The notes: generated from the sequence alone by a model not told the origin. DNA of 51,976 nt from Arthrobacter sp. ov118 (GCF_900116495.1 NZ_FPAY01000015.1:1-51976), one strand, 5' to 3'; positions 8,276-17,483 are shown, counted from the first letter of the stretch. Made by a program: numbers and translations.

Positions 8276-8331
8276 CCCCGTTCGTGGGTTTCAGGGTCAG
8301 ACCTGCGCCGTGATCAGGCGCTGGGGCCGCA

Positions 8332-9150
8332 TCAAAGTTTGGCGATGATCTCCGCGAGCAGCTTGGAAATGCGCGGTCCCGCGGTTTGGCCGGCCTCCAG
8401 GACTTCCCCGTGGCTGAGCGGCACCGGGCTGATCCCTGCGGCGAGGTTGGTCACCAGCGAGATGCCGAAGACCTCCATTCCCGCGTGCCGGCCGGCGATG
8501 GCCTCCAGTGCCGTGGACATCCCCACCAGGTCGGCGCCGATCCGCTTGGCGTACTGCACCTCGGCGGGTGTTTCGTAGTGCGGCCCCGTGAACTGTGCGT
8601 AGACGCCCTCGTCCAGTGACGGGTCCACTTCGCGGGCCAGGCCGCGGATGCGGGCGGAGTACAGGTCCGTGAGGTCCACGAACGTTGCCCCTTCCAAGGG
8701 AGAGGTGGCGGTGAGGTTGATGTGATCACTGATGAGCACCGGGGTGCCGGGCGTCCAGTTCTCGTTGAGCCCGCCGCAGCCGTTGGTCAGCACCAGGGTT
8801 TTGCAGCCGGTGGCCGCGGCGGTGCGCACCCCGTGGACCACGGAGCGGACGCCCTTGCCCTCGTAGTAGTGGGTGCGCGCGCCCAGGACCAGGGCCCGCT
8901 TGCCCTCCCTGGTCAGCACCGAGCGGATGGTACCCACGTGCCCCACCACTGACGGTGCGGAAAAGCCGGGGATTTCGGTGGCGGACAGGGTGGCGGTGGT
9001 CTCGCCGATCAGTTCGGCGGCGTCGCCCCAGCCCGATCCGAGGACCAGCGCGACATCGTGGGAATCGACGCCAGTCTCTTCGGCGATGTAGGCGGCGGCG
9101 TCGCGGGCGGCATCGAAGGGGTCTGCGTCCAGGAATTTTGTATAGCTCAC
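8332..9150 (-). CDS. Purine nucleoside phosphorylase
   Basis: A 272-residue enzyme of the trimeric PNP class, cleaving purine (deoxy)nucleosides with phosphate in purine salvage. Motifs seen are the phosphate loop VALVLGSGWGD, ARTHYYEGKG, VLTNGCGGLNENW, YAQFTGPHYETPAEV and GMSTALEAIAGRHAGM. The GTG start at 9150 gives the family's usual length. It is divergent from the flavoprotein gene at 9251, with a 100-bp shared promoter region. Confidence 0.94.
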   Translation of the reverse strand: MSYTKFLDADPFDAARDAAAYIAEETGVDSHDVALVLGSGWGDAAELIGETTATLSATEIPGFSAPSVVGHVGTIRSVLTREGKRALVLGARTHYYEGKGVRSVVHGVRTAAATGCKTLVLTNGCGGLNENWTPGTPVLISDHINLTATSPLEGATFVDLTDLYSARIRGLAREVDPSLDEGVYAQFTGPHYETPAEVQYAKRIGADLVGMSTALEAIAGRHAGMEVFGISLVTNLAAGISPVPLSHGEVLEAGQTAGPRISKLLAEIIAKL

Positions 9151-9250
9151 TGGTACAAGCTATCGCGCCCCGGGCCTGCTGCCCAGCACCCCGGTCCGGA
9201 CCCGTGGGGGGCCGGATTATTGGTGGCTCGGTGGGGATGGTGGAGAATGG

Positions 9251-10672
9251 GTGATTGTGACTACGCATCCCGATTTCAGCTCACCACGCATCGCAATTCT
9301 CGGCGGAGGGCCCGGCGGCTACGAAGCCGCCATGGTCGCCGCCTCACTGGGGGCGCAAGTCACCATCATCGAGCGCGCCGGTCTTGGCGGCTCTGCGGTG
9401 CTGACCGACGTCGTGCCGTCCAAAACGCTGATCGCGACGGCGGACCTGATGACCCGCGTCGGCGAGGCGGGGGAGCTGGGCGTCAAGTTCGACGTCGACG
9501 GCGGCGACTTTGCCCCCGCGATGCGCGCGGACCTCAAGCACATCAACGATCGACTGCTCCGGCTTGCACGGAAGCAGTCGGAAGACATCCAGGCCGGTCT
9601 CGAACACCAGAACGTGCGCATCCTGCTCGGTTCCGGCAAGCTGCTGGACAACCACACCATCGAGGTGCTCACCGCCGACGGCACCGAGATCGTGGAAGCG
9701 GACACCATCCTGCTCGCCGTCGGCGCCCACCCGCGCGAGCTGCCCACCGCGCGGCCGGACGGCGAACGCATCCTGAACTGGGCCCAGATCTACAACATGG
9801 ACGAACTCCCCGAGGAACTGATCGTGGTGGGGTCCGGTGTCACTGGCGCGGAATTCGCCTCGGCCTACAACGGCCTGGGTTCCAAGGTCACCCTGATTTC
9901 CAGCCGCGACCGGGTCCTGCCGGGCTCGGACACGGACGCCGCGGAGGTCCTTGAAGGCGTCTTTGAACGCCGCGGTCTGAAGGTGCTCTCCCGCGCCCGG
10001 GCCGAGACCGTGGAACGCACGGAGGACGGCGTCGTGGTCACCCTCGGCGACGGCTCGAAGGTGACCGGCAGCCACTGCCTCGTCTGCGTCGGCTCGATCC
10101 CCAACACGGCCGGAATCGGCCTGGAGGAAGCCGGCGTCGCCGTCACCGAGAGCGGCCACATCAAGGTCGACGGCGTCTCGCGCACCACGGCGCCGAACAT
10201 CTACGCCGCGGGCGACTGCACCGGCGTCCTCGCGCTGGCCTCCGTGGCCGCGATGCAGGGCCGGATTGCCGTGGCGCACTTCCTCGGCGACGCTGTCATG
10301 CCGATCAAGCTGCACCAAGTGGCGTCCAACATCTTCACCTCGCCGGAAATCGCCTCCGTGGGCGTGTCCGAGGCGGAGATCGACTCCGGCAAGTACCAGG
10401 GCGATGTGATCAAGCTGTCCCTGCGCAGCAACGCCCGCGCCAAGATGCGCAACCACCGCGACGGTTTCGTCAAGATCTTCGCCCGCAAGGGCTCCGGCAC
10501 CGTGATCGGCGGCGTCGTGGTGGGTCCGAACGCCTCCGAACTCATCTTCGCGATCTCGATTGCCGTCACCCAGAAACTGCACGTTGACGACGTCGCCAGC
10601 ACCTTCACGGTGTACCCGTCGCTGAGCGGCTCCATCTCGGAAGCGGCACGCCGGCTGCACGTGCACATGTAG
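9251..10672 (+). CDS. NAD(P)H-quinone dehydrogenase-type flavoprotein (LpdA/Rv3303c-like)
   Basis: A 473-residue protein with the pyridine nucleotide-disulfide reductase fold: FAD motif IAILGGGPGGYEAA, NAD(P) motif IVVGSGVTGAEFASAY, FAD motif IYAAGDCTG, and a C-terminal dimerisation domain. The redox-active CxxxxC motif is absent; the position reads GLGGSAVLTDVVPSKTL. It is therefore not a dihydrolipoamide or mercuric reductase and matches the mycobacterial Rv3303c type that reduces quinones. The start is GTG 9251 with GGAG five bases upstream; GTG 9257 is an alternative. Confidence 0.9.
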   Translation: MIVTTHPDFSSPRIAILGGGPGGYEAAMVAASLGAQVTIIERAGLGGSAVLTDVVPSKTLIATADLMTRVGEAGELGVKFDVDGGDFAPAMRADLKHINDRLLRLARKQSEDIQAGLEHQNVRILLGSGKLLDNHTIEVLTADGTEIVEADTILLAVGAHPRELPTARPDGERILNWAQIYNMDELPEELIVVGSGVTGAEFASAYNGLGSKVTLISSRDRVLPGSDTDAAEVLEGVFERRGLKVLSRARAETVERTEDGVVVTLGDGSKVTGSHCLVCVGSIPNTAGIGLEEAGVAVTESGHIKVDGVSRTTAPNIYAAGDCTGVLALASVAAMQGRIAVAHFLGDAVMPIKLHQVASNIFTSPEIASVGVSEAEIDSGKYQGDVIKLSLRSNARAKMRNHRDGFVKIFARKGSGTVIGGVVVGPNASELIFAISIAVTQKLHVDDVASTFTVYPSLSGSISEAARRLHVHM

Positions 10673-10730
10673 CTCGGGCACACCTAGTCTGGGCACAGGC
10701 CGGGTCCGACGCAATCCGGAGGCTGATGCC

Positions 10731-11474
10731 ATGCCGAGTCCCCAGACCTTGATTGAGGCAGCCGAGCGGGCGGCCGGACATTCTGGCGCGGACGCCGGCG
10801 CCGGCGATGGTGTCACCGGAGTCGGCCTCACCGGGGACGAGGAACGCTTTACCGGCTTCGGCGTCACCGGGGTTCCGTTCAGTTCCGGCTACGTCCTGGC
10901 GTTGCGGCGCTTCGCCGCGTCATCGATCGGGCCGGGGTACACCTCGGTCTGGATCCGGGATCCTGCCGGTGCCTGGTCAATGCACGGCACCGTGGACCCC
11001 GGACTGTCCTGCCCCCGGTACTTCGGCGCCGCCCTCGAATCGGCGTCGACCTCGCGCATCTCCCTCGCCTGGGGAGGCAGTCACGCCTTTACTGTGGACG
11101 TCGACGGCGGCGCAGTGCTGCACTGGGAGCTCACGCTGCGGGCCACGCCGGTCACCAGGTTCATGTCGGCGGTTTCCGGGGCTGTGCCGGATCGGCTCTG
11201 GCGCAGCCGCCGTTTCCTGGCGGCCATGGGTGCCGTCGCCGGCCCGCTCCTGGGAGCGGGCCGGCTCAGGCTGACGGGTTCCGTGCCCAACGGCCAGCGT
11301 TTCGGCGTCCGCCCCCGGCGCGTGTGGTTGGTCGCCGGCAGCCGGGCCGCACTGCAGGGACACGACCTGGGAAAGCCGACGGCCCTGCCGGTCCAGGACA
11401 AGCTGGGGGATTTCTGGATACCCCAGCGCGGCATCCTGATGATGGGAACGGCAGCGTTCGAGCCGGGAGGCTGA
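10731..11474 (+). CDS. Conserved-looking protein of unknown function
   Basis: A 247-residue protein that I do not recognise. It has no signal peptide and no clear membrane segment. The N-terminus (residues 15-45) is rich in Gly, Ala and Asp and probably flexible. The rest has beta-rich character (WIRDPAGAWSMHGTVDP, SLAWGGSHAFTVDVDGG, WLVAGSRAALQGHDLG), suggesting a lipid- or ligand-binding barrel, but that is a guess. GGAGG lies about 8 bases before ATG 10731. It follows the quinone dehydrogenase gene by 58 bp and may be cotranscribed. Confidence 0.7.
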   Translation: MPSPQTLIEAAERAAGHSGADAGAGDGVTGVGLTGDEERFTGFGVTGVPFSSGYVLALRRFAASSIGPGYTSVWIRDPAGAWSMHGTVDPGLSCPRYFGAALESASTSRISLAWGGSHAFTVDVDGGAVLHWELTLRATPVTRFMSAVSGAVPDRLWRSRRFLAAMGAVAGPLLGAGRLRLTGSVPNGQRFGVRPRRVWLVAGSRAALQGHDLGKPTALPVQDKLGDFWIPQRGILMMGTAAFEPGG

Positions 11475-11496
11475 GCCTGGGTGAGCGGCCGGCTAT

Positions 11497-11545
11497 TCCG
11501 TGCCTACACTTCGGCGCCTACACTTCCGTGCCTATTGTTCGGCGC
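11497..11545. repeat. Short tandem repeat, 14-bp unit, about 3.5 copies
   Basis: Units begin at 11497, 11511, 11525 and 11539, with sequence TCCGTGCCTACACT or TCGGCGCCTACACT and variants. The array runs into the last codons of the small minus-strand gene ending at 11532. Confidence 0.6.
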
Positions 11546-11825
11546 CGCCGTGCAGGCCGTCGTCGCTGCTGTCACCCGCGGGTGAGCCATCGGCGTCCTC
11601 GGGCGGCAGGTCCATGTTCCCGCGTCCTTCGGCCATCGTCGGCCCGCCGGCGGGAACGTCGTAGCGCTCCGGCCGGATCCCGTGAGACTGTTCCTCGATC
11701 AGGGCCTGCTCTTCGCTGAAGCGGATGGCGTTGGCCTCGTCACCGGCGTCGCCGGGGATGTCCTCGCGGAGCTTCGACGGGTTCGGAACTACAAAGCCTT
11801 CGCCGTTGTTGCCATTGTCAGTCAT
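11532..11825 (-). CDS. Small acidic, probably disordered protein of unknown function
   Basis: A 97-residue protein dominated by Asp, Glu, Gly, Asn and Pro, with no hydrophobic core, signal peptide or cysteine. It is best described as intrinsically disordered. A good ribosome site (GGAAGGATG) precedes ATG 11825, which is the main reason to accept it as a gene. A central segment (EANAIRFSEEQALIEEQSHG) could form a helix. It is convergent with the preceding gene, and its 3' end overlaps a 14-bp tandem repeat. Function unknown. Confidence 0.65.
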   Translation of the reverse strand: MTDNGNNGEGFVVPNPSKLREDIPGDAGDEANAIRFSEEQALIEEQSHGIRPERYDVPAGGPTMAEGRGNMDLPPEDADGSPAGDSSDDGLHGGAEQ

Positions 11826-12308
11826 TGGTTCATCCTTCCAAGCGGTGTCGTTAAACCGAGTGCTGTCGGATCGGTGTTGTCCACTACATCGTAAGCATAC
11901 TTTCCATTTTTTGGGCAGTGGGAGCTGCGGCAGCCGGCGCCGGAAGTGCCACGACGCTGCCGGGTCGGTCTTGTTCGGCCACCCAAGTAGTCAAGGCGCT
12001 TGAGACTGAGTAGCCAAGTGCTGTCTGCAGGTACTGAGTCCGCCCCAGGGCTATGTAACTCAGGTAGGGACTACTGGCGAACGTTCTCCATGTCGTGGGT
12101 AGATTTTCAAGTGGGCCCAAACGACCCTCCGGAATCTTCGTCGTCTGGAAGGGACGGGCCCGAAATCAGTGGCTGATCTCGCGAGTCTCAGCAGCGTTGC
12201 ACATGCTGCCGCGTAGAGAAGCACCGATGAGACCGGTCTAGTAGTCCACGCCACCTGCCGTCCCGTGCGAAGCATGGTTTGTCGGCGGCCTCTGGGGAGG
12301 CATGTGGC
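11826..12308. other. 483-bp non-coding stretch upstream of the Pel-like operon
   Basis: No convincing gene, RNA or terminator was found. A small minus-strand frame (11884-12120) lacks a ribosome site and family features. A weak promoter-like pair, TTGTCC near 11878 and TACTTT near 11897, points rightward and would leave a 5' leader of about 400 bases for pelG. The base composition shifts to lower G+C here, marking the left boundary of the atypical segment. Confidence 0.4.
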
Positions 12309-13796
12309 ATGGAAGCAGTTGCAATGGGGGAAGCAATGAAACCACTCAGCGCCCTGATGAGGGACGCCTACGCGCGCAAGCAGATGCTCGCCATGACCGT
12401 GGGCCTTGTGCTCACGGCACTTGTACCATTCGCCGAGGCAGTACTGCCGTCGGGGTCATCCACCGTGCTCCTGGCCGCCGGCGTCATTCTGGTCATGATC
12501 ACGCTCCTCATCATGATGCGCCCGGGGATTGAGGCAGGGGAGGACCTAGCGGAACGCAGTGGTGATGCCCGAACGGGGGCGGCCCTCCTGCTGTACCTTT
12601 CGCCGGTCATCCTGTTGAACCTTGTCTACCCATCGGTGAGCCCTGGGATGGCAGCGGTGGACGTCGGAGGCGTCCCGTTGACCCTGGTGGTTCTCGCTTC
12701 GTCCATCACCGTACCGTGGCTCGCGCAGGCGGCTTGTCTGCCGGTCTATCGGGTTATAGGGGATCTCATGGCTGAGCGGGATCTGAAAGCCATCACCGGA
12801 CGCTTTTGCCAATTCTGGCCGATGATGTTTGTTCAGTCGCTCCCGTTGGTGGCACTTTTTGCGCTGCCGCTGTGGCTTCTGACGGGATGGTCGTACACGG
12901 CGGTGGCTACCTTCGCAGCGTTGTGCGGATTACACCTGCTGTTCGTGCAGTCCCTGGTGATGGCCAACGTAGCAAACCGTCGTGGACTTTGGGCCGTGGC
13001 CTGGACGGCGTACGCCGCCGCACTCTTGGCTGCCCCGACACTCTGGTGGCTGCCTCCGGTGATCGGGTCTGCGACCCAGATTGCGGCTATGGGCCACGGA
13101 CTACGCCAACTCGGAGTAGCCCATAGAATTGGGATTCGCGATTTCGGTGCCGATGTTCTCCGTGGACTGCTTATGGGATCGGTCCTGTGGGCGGACAAAT
13201 TGGTGTTGTTCCTGGCTACGGGCGGTGACTTCCAGGTTGTAGTGGTGTTCGCAGCGATGCTGCCCGCTGTCGTCGCCTACAACTTCTACTTCATCAATCT
13301 GGCGCCTCGGGTGGACCGTGAGGTGGCAGGACTCCACAGGACTATCGCCGAAGAACCACTGGCGGTGCTGCTTAGGACATCGAAACGCCTGAGCCTCGTC
13401 GTGGACCGATCCGTGCTTACAACTGGCACGATTGGGGTTCTACTTACTTTGGCGGTTTCGCTGGCGGTAAACGGGTTGCAGCCGGCGCAGGTGCTGTTGG
13501 CAGTCTTCGCGGGCGCATCGTCGTGGGCTTTCATGATGCTGACCCTCCTAAGCTACGAGCTTGATTTCATCGGAGAGAAGGCCTCCCCCCAATTCTTGGG
13601 GGGCGCCCATTTACTCCTTTGCATGGCTGCGTTCACTTTGTTCGGCGTTCCGGGTGACGGAGCCAGCGGGGCGGGTGCCTATTCGGCGCTGGTTGTTGCC
13701 GATCTCATTCTGGTTTGTGTGGCCTGGCTGCTCTACAAACGACACTGGTCCCAGCCGGAGTACACCCTGTTCTGGCGCCACGCAACGACCTGGTGA
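12309..13796 (+). CDS. pelG: PelG-like polysaccharide exporter (multi-pass membrane protein)
   Basis: A 495-residue integral membrane protein with roughly 12 hydrophobic segments. The segment around residues 285-340 (VLRGLLMGSVLWADKLVLF, then AMLPAVVAYNFYFINLAPR) resembles the conserved core of PelG, the MATE/Wzx-like exporter thought to move Pel polysaccharide across the membrane. Immediate linkage to a PelF-like transferase supports the call. ATG 12309 is chosen because GGGGAGG ends 8 bases before it; ATG 12336 is also possible. Codon use is less GC-biased than in the flanks, with sampled lines near 55% G+C, suggesting acquisition. Assignment rests on local similarity and context, so moderate. 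Confidence 0.7.
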   Translation: MEAVAMGEAMKPLSALMRDAYARKQMLAMTVGLVLTALVPFAEAVLPSGSSTVLLAAGVILVMITLLIMMRPGIEAGEDLAERSGDARTGAALLLYLSPVILLNLVYPSVSPGMAAVDVGGVPLTLVVLASSITVPWLAQAACLPVYRVIGDLMAERDLKAITGRFCQFWPMMFVQSLPLVALFALPLWLLTGWSYTAVATFAALCGLHLLFVQSLVMANVANRRGLWAVAWTAYAAALLAAPTLWWLPPVIGSATQIAAMGHGLRQLGVAHRIGIRDFGADVLRGLLMGSVLWADKLVLFLATGGDFQVVVVFAAMLPAVVAYNFYFINLAPRVDREVAGLHRTIAEEPLAVLLRTSKRLSLVVDRSVLTTGTIGVLLTLAVSLAVNGLQPAQVLLAVFAGASSWAFMMLTLLSYELDFIGEKASPQFLGGAHLLLCMAAFTLFGVPGDGASGAGAYSALVVADLILVCVAWLLYKRHWSQPEYTLFWRHATTW

Positions 13797-13912
13797 TCCC
13801 GGACAGGCCTTTACCTCCGCCCAGACTTTGCAGCTTCGCGCCCGAGTCCCGGGCAGCCGGGGCCCGGTCTGCCGGCGTCTACGTACATCCCAGCGCTCCT
13901 AAGGAATAACTC

Positions 13913-15604
13913 ATGTACAGCTTTCTCTTGCCTAAAGCCAGGCGTCCAAGGCTTCAAGACTCCCTGACCGTTCCAGCGGCCCAGGAAATCCGTAATCGGG
14001 AGTACCCGGACGTTGACGTAGCGATAGTCATGGAGTCCACGTACCCATACCTAAAAGGCGGGGTGTCGGCCGTAGTTCACGACATCGTCACCCATAACCC
14101 GGATCTCACGTATGGGATCATCCACATCACGTGGGATTCCGACGCCCCACACGAGGACTTGTACGGGATGCCGGGCAACGTCCTGTGGGTTCGACCCGTG
14201 TACCTCAATATGCAGGAGCACCGACACAACTTCTCGGCGGTTTCCGCCCAAGACCTTGGCATGACCGCTGAAGAGCGCACGGCACTTTCTCACCGCTTGT
14301 TCGACGCTCTATACGCGCTGTCGGAGGACGGCGAGACGCAGGCCCTGTGGGATCTCATTGGCGAGGGCCTCAACGAACGCACCCGGCGTTATCCGCTGTG
14401 GGCATTGCTGGGTTCCCGTGAGTTTATGGAAGCGCTGGCGCAGAGAATGCCCCAGCTCGATCTTTCGTTGGCCGACTCGTTTTGGACTTTGCGTAATTTC
14501 TTCTCCCTGGCCTTCGCAACGCTCGGCGAGTCAATGCCCCGAGCCCGCGTTTACCATGCCCACACCACGGGCTACGCATCCTTGCTCGGTGCTGCGGCCG
14601 CACGGGACCATGGCTCATCCTTCTTGCTGACAGAGCACAACCTCTATGTCAGGGATACGATCAATACCCTGCTGAGCCGCAACATGGCACTGTCCGTCAC
14701 CTCGGACGACTATCGCAGCTTTGACGTGACGCCCGAGCAGAGGGCGTGGATGGCATGGTGGACGGAAATGGGTCATTTCTGCTACCCGAGTGCCAAACTC
14801 ATCACGTATTTGTACCCCACGGCGATTACTGAGGCAGCACGTCTGGGAACCGATATTGACAAGGCGGTGGTCGTGCCAAATGGCATGGTCATTGAGGAGT
14901 TCGAGGAAAAGTACCGGGCCCGCCAAAACGCGCTGCAGCATATTACGCAGCTTCCGTCCGCCCACACCTGGCGGTTGGTCTATATTGCGCGTCTAGTTCC
15001 GATCAAGGGCCTTATGGACCTGCTCTCGAGCATCCACCTGCTGGGTCAACGCGGCTATCCGAACATCCATCTGGATGTGCTGGGGCCAACCGAGCACGAC
15101 CCCGCATACTACGAGGCCTGCCTGGCGAAGATCGAAAGTCTGGGCCTACACGATCAGGTCACAGTTCACGGCACGGTCAACGTGCGCGACATGTTGGACC
15201 AGTTCGATGTTCTTGTGCTCCCCAGCTACAACGAGGGCCAGCCGATCGTGGTTCTAGAGGCCATGGCCGCCGGCATCCCGACCGTCGGCTCGGACGTAGG
15301 TGGCATGAGCCAACTCGTCGCCGACGACCTCTACACCCCCGAGGGTCGTACATTGGGTCCCTGCGGGGTGCTCACTGCGCCTGGTGATGTACATCAGATG
15401 GCCGCCGGCATTCAGTCCGTCGTCGGCAACGTAGAAACATATAAAGAGTATGCGGCCAATGCGCGCGCACGCGTGGAAGAGTTCTTTCAGATGCACGACG
15501 TCATGACTTCATACAACGAGATCTACCGTGCGCTGGGCGACATGTCAGCTCTGCCGGTGGCCGAAACTGCGAAACATGGCGACAGCCTGAGGGCAGCATT
15601 ATGA
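13913..15604 (+). CDS. pelF: PelF-like GT4 glycosyltransferase
   Basis: A 563-residue cytoplasmic glycosyltransferase with GT-B fold. The N-terminus AIVMESTYPYLKGGVSAVVH, then SFLLTEHNLYVRDTI, is typical of PelF. The C-terminal half has VVPNGMVIEEF, YIARLVPIKGLMDLL, the E-x7-E nucleotide-sugar motif in NEGQPIVVLEAMAAG, and GSDVGGMSQLV. PelF polymerises the Pel backbone from UDP-sugar. AAGGA lies 7 bases before ATG 13913. It follows pelG by 116 bp and overlaps the next gene by ATGA. PelD and PelE partners are absent from the window, so the polymer and its control may differ from Pel. Confidence 0.85.
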   Translation: MYSFLLPKARRPRLQDSLTVPAAQEIRNREYPDVDVAIVMESTYPYLKGGVSAVVHDIVTHNPDLTYGIIHITWDSDAPHEDLYGMPGNVLWVRPVYLNMQEHRHNFSAVSAQDLGMTAEERTALSHRLFDALYALSEDGETQALWDLIGEGLNERTRRYPLWALLGSREFMEALAQRMPQLDLSLADSFWTLRNFFSLAFATLGESMPRARVYHAHTTGYASLLGAAAARDHGSSFLLTEHNLYVRDTINTLLSRNMALSVTSDDYRSFDVTPEQRAWMAWWTEMGHFCYPSAKLITYLYPTAITEAARLGTDIDKAVVVPNGMVIEEFEEKYRARQNALQHITQLPSAHTWRLVYIARLVPIKGLMDLLSSIHLLGQRGYPNIHLDVLGPTEHDPAYYEACLAKIESLGLHDQVTVHGTVNVRDMLDQFDVLVLPSYNEGQPIVVLEAMAAGIPTVGSDVGGMSQLVADDLYTPEGRTLGPCGVLTAPGDVHQMAAGIQSVVGNVETYKEYAANARARVEEFFQMHDVMTSYNEIYRALGDMSALPVAETAKHGDSLRAAL

Positions 15605-16674
15605 GCGGTGTCGGAGCCTGGATCCGGTATGGCGATCCGATGACCGCCGAGCAGATCGATTTCGCCGCCGAACACTACCGGGCCGCGATTTTGCAGCCGT
15701 GGGAGCTGGACGCCGCCCGGGAGCTGAAGAGCAGGCGGCCGGACATGACGTTGTTGTGCTACAAGTGCCTGTCCTCGACCCGCGACTACGAGCCGGGGCC
15801 GATCTACTCGTCGGGGGTCTCCTTTGCAGAGGCAGAGAGAGAAGGCGCCGGGTGGTTTGCACAGCGGCTGGATGGGAGGCGGGTGGAGTGGGACCGGTAT
15901 CCCGGACACTGGCAGATGAAAGTGTGGGATCCGGAGTACCTGTCCCGGTGGGTGGCCAACGTCATTGCCGAGCTCGAGGACTCGCCTTTTGACGGAGTAA
16001 TGGCTGACAATGACGTGTTCGACGATTACTACGGCTTGAACCTGCCACTGCGGGGGGCCGAATCGCTGTCAGCGATCCGCGCCGGCCTGAACAGCTTAAT
16101 ACACGATGCGGGTCCGCGGCTCAACCGGGTGGGGAAGGTCCTGGTTCCAAACATCGCTGAGTCCCGGCGCGAGCCGGGCCGGTGGGCATCTCATGCCTCC
16201 TACGGCGGGGGCTTCGAGGAGGTTTGGTTGGGGTATAGCGCAACCAACCTCTTCGACCCGGCAACCGTTGAAGCCCAACTTCCCCAGGCCGAGGGCCCGG
16301 GCCTGACGATTCTTCGGGTTCCTACGGACGGGAACGACCGTCATCCCAATTTCAGCTACGGGTTAGCCGCATTCTGGGTATTCAACGGGGGTACCGGGGC
16401 CTACTCCGCGACTGCCCATGACGACTACAGCCGGACACAGTACTCTCCGGAACTCGACTGGGATCTGGGGCAACCACTGGGCGCAGCCAAAGGGAACGGA
16501 CACGCGTGGCTGCGGGAGTTTACGGGAGGCTGGGCAGCCGTGAATTTCAATCAGGACGGGCGTCGCCGACGCCGCCTGAAGGTGCCGCCCGGCATGGTTG
16601 ACGCCAATGGCGCTCCGGCGCCACATCAGCTTGTCCTGGGTCCTCACCGCGGAGTCCTCTATCGGCGTGCCTAG
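15601..16674 (+). CDS. Putative glycoside hydrolase (GHL15-like TIM barrel)
   Basis: A 357-residue protein with a TIM-barrel look: AILQPWELDAARELK, DMTLLCYKCLSSTRDY, FDGVMADNDVFDDYYGL, WLGYSATNLFDP and a C-terminal beta-sandwich-like part. It resembles the hypothetical glycosyl hydrolase family GHL15; the acidic cluster DGVMADND would be the catalytic candidate. The start is fixed by the ATGA overlap with pelF, implying translational coupling. No signal peptide or membrane anchor is visible, so the enzyme appears cytoplasmic, unlike the exported hydrolase PelA of classical Pel systems. Family name from memory of motifs, moderate certainty. Confidence 0.7.
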   Translation: MSGVGAWIRYGDPMTAEQIDFAAEHYRAAILQPWELDAARELKSRRPDMTLLCYKCLSSTRDYEPGPIYSSGVSFAEAEREGAGWFAQRLDGRRVEWDRYPGHWQMKVWDPEYLSRWVANVIAELEDSPFDGVMADNDVFDDYYGLNLPLRGAESLSAIRAGLNSLIHDAGPRLNRVGKVLVPNIAESRREPGRWASHASYGGGFEEVWLGYSATNLFDPATVEAQLPQAEGPGLTILRVPTDGNDRHPNFSYGLAAFWVFNGGTGAYSATAHDDYSRTQYSPELDWDLGQPLGAAKGNGHAWLREFTGGWAAVNFNQDGRRRRRLKVPPGMVDANGAPAPHQLVLGPHRGVLYRRA

Positions 16675-16809
16675 CTTCAGCGGTCCCAAACGGCGCCCCA
16701 AATCCGGCAGCTGCACGGCAACGGACCCGCCCGCACCCGCACCGATGAACGGGCGTGAATTCCCGCCGCTCAACGGGCATTTCCGGGCGCCGGCGGCCCT
16801 AGGATGAAT

Positions 16810-16851
16810 CTCGTCATCCGCACTCATTAACTCGTCATCCGCACTCATTAA
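16810..16851 (+). repeat. Perfect 21-bp tandem duplication before a DUF805 gene
   Basis: CTCGTCATCCGCACTCATTAA occurs twice without a gap (16810-16830 and 16831-16851). The second copy runs directly into AAGGGGAC, the ribosome binding site of the next gene. It is probably a slippage duplication of the 5' leader. Confidence 0.85.
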
Positions 16852-16861
16852 AGGGGACTAC

Positions 16862-17335
16862 ATGAGCTATCCGCAGCAGCCAAATGCATTTCCGCCCCAG
16901 GCCGGGGAGCCGCCGCTGTGGGCGCCGCTCTACGGGGCCACCATCAAGCAAGCCGTCCAGCGATTCTTCAAGAAGTACGCCACCTTCTCCGGCCGGGCCA
17001 GCCGCAGTGAGTACTGGTGGTGGGCGCTGGTGTCCCTCATCGTCGGCATCATCATCAACGTCATCACGAGCACCGGCACGACGACTACTGCGTCCGGATC
17101 CGCCATGACGGGACCCGGTGCCGTTATCGGGATGATCCTTGCCGTCATTTGGGGGCTTGGAACGATCGTTCCGTCCCTGGCCCTCCTGGCCCGGCGCCTG
17201 CATGACGTGAACCTGAGTGCCTGGCTGATCCTGCTGGTGCTGGTGCCGATCCTCGGCGGCCTGGCGGTGCTGGTGATGACCATCCTGCCGTCCAATCCGT
17301 CCGGCCAGCGGTTCGACCGGCCCACCGGATACTAG
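16862..17335 (+). CDS. DUF805 family membrane protein
   Basis: A 157-residue membrane protein with the DUF805 signature FSGRASRSEYWWWALVSL followed by three to four hydrophobic segments, and LARRLHDVNLSAWLILL between the last ones. The 45 N-terminal residues are Pro/Gln-rich and cytoplasmic-looking. DUF805 proteins are small inner-membrane proteins of unknown role. AAGGGGAC precedes ATG 16862. A strong hairpin terminator follows at 17368, so it is probably monocistronic. Confidence 0.88.
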   Translation: MSYPQQPNAFPPQAGEPPLWAPLYGATIKQAVQRFFKKYATFSGRASRSEYWWWALVSLIVGIIINVITSTGTTTTASGSAMTGPGAVIGMILAVIWGLGTIVPSLALLARRLHDVNLSAWLILLVLVPILGGLAVLVMTILPSNPSGQRFDRPTGY

Positions 17336-17367
17336 GAGCACTCTTACTGGGAGCACTTTTCAAAAAC

Positions 17368-17405
17368 GAAGAATCCCTGGCCGGAAATCCGGACAGGGAT
17401 TCTTC
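17368..17405 (+). terminator. Hairpin terminator after the DUF805 gene
   Basis: GAAGAATCCCTG pairs with CAGGGATTCTTC, with inner GCCGG/TCCGG pairing and a small loop; TTCTGTTCT follows the stem. It separates the DUF805 gene from the flavodoxin gene. Confidence 0.75.
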
Positions 17406-17483
17406 TGTTCTCGACGGTCTTGCGCATCGCCGTCGGGGCGTTAGACCCTACGACCGCAGGCCACAGCGCTCCCACACTGGATC

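Noticed and set aside
11884..12120. 78-codon minus-strand frame in the gap before pelG
   Set aside because: No ribosome site, no family similarity recognised, and it overlaps the likely promoter region.
12309..16674. Genomic island with integrase or tRNA attachment site
   Set aside because: Although G+C is low, no integrase, tRNA gene or flanking direct repeat was found at its borders.
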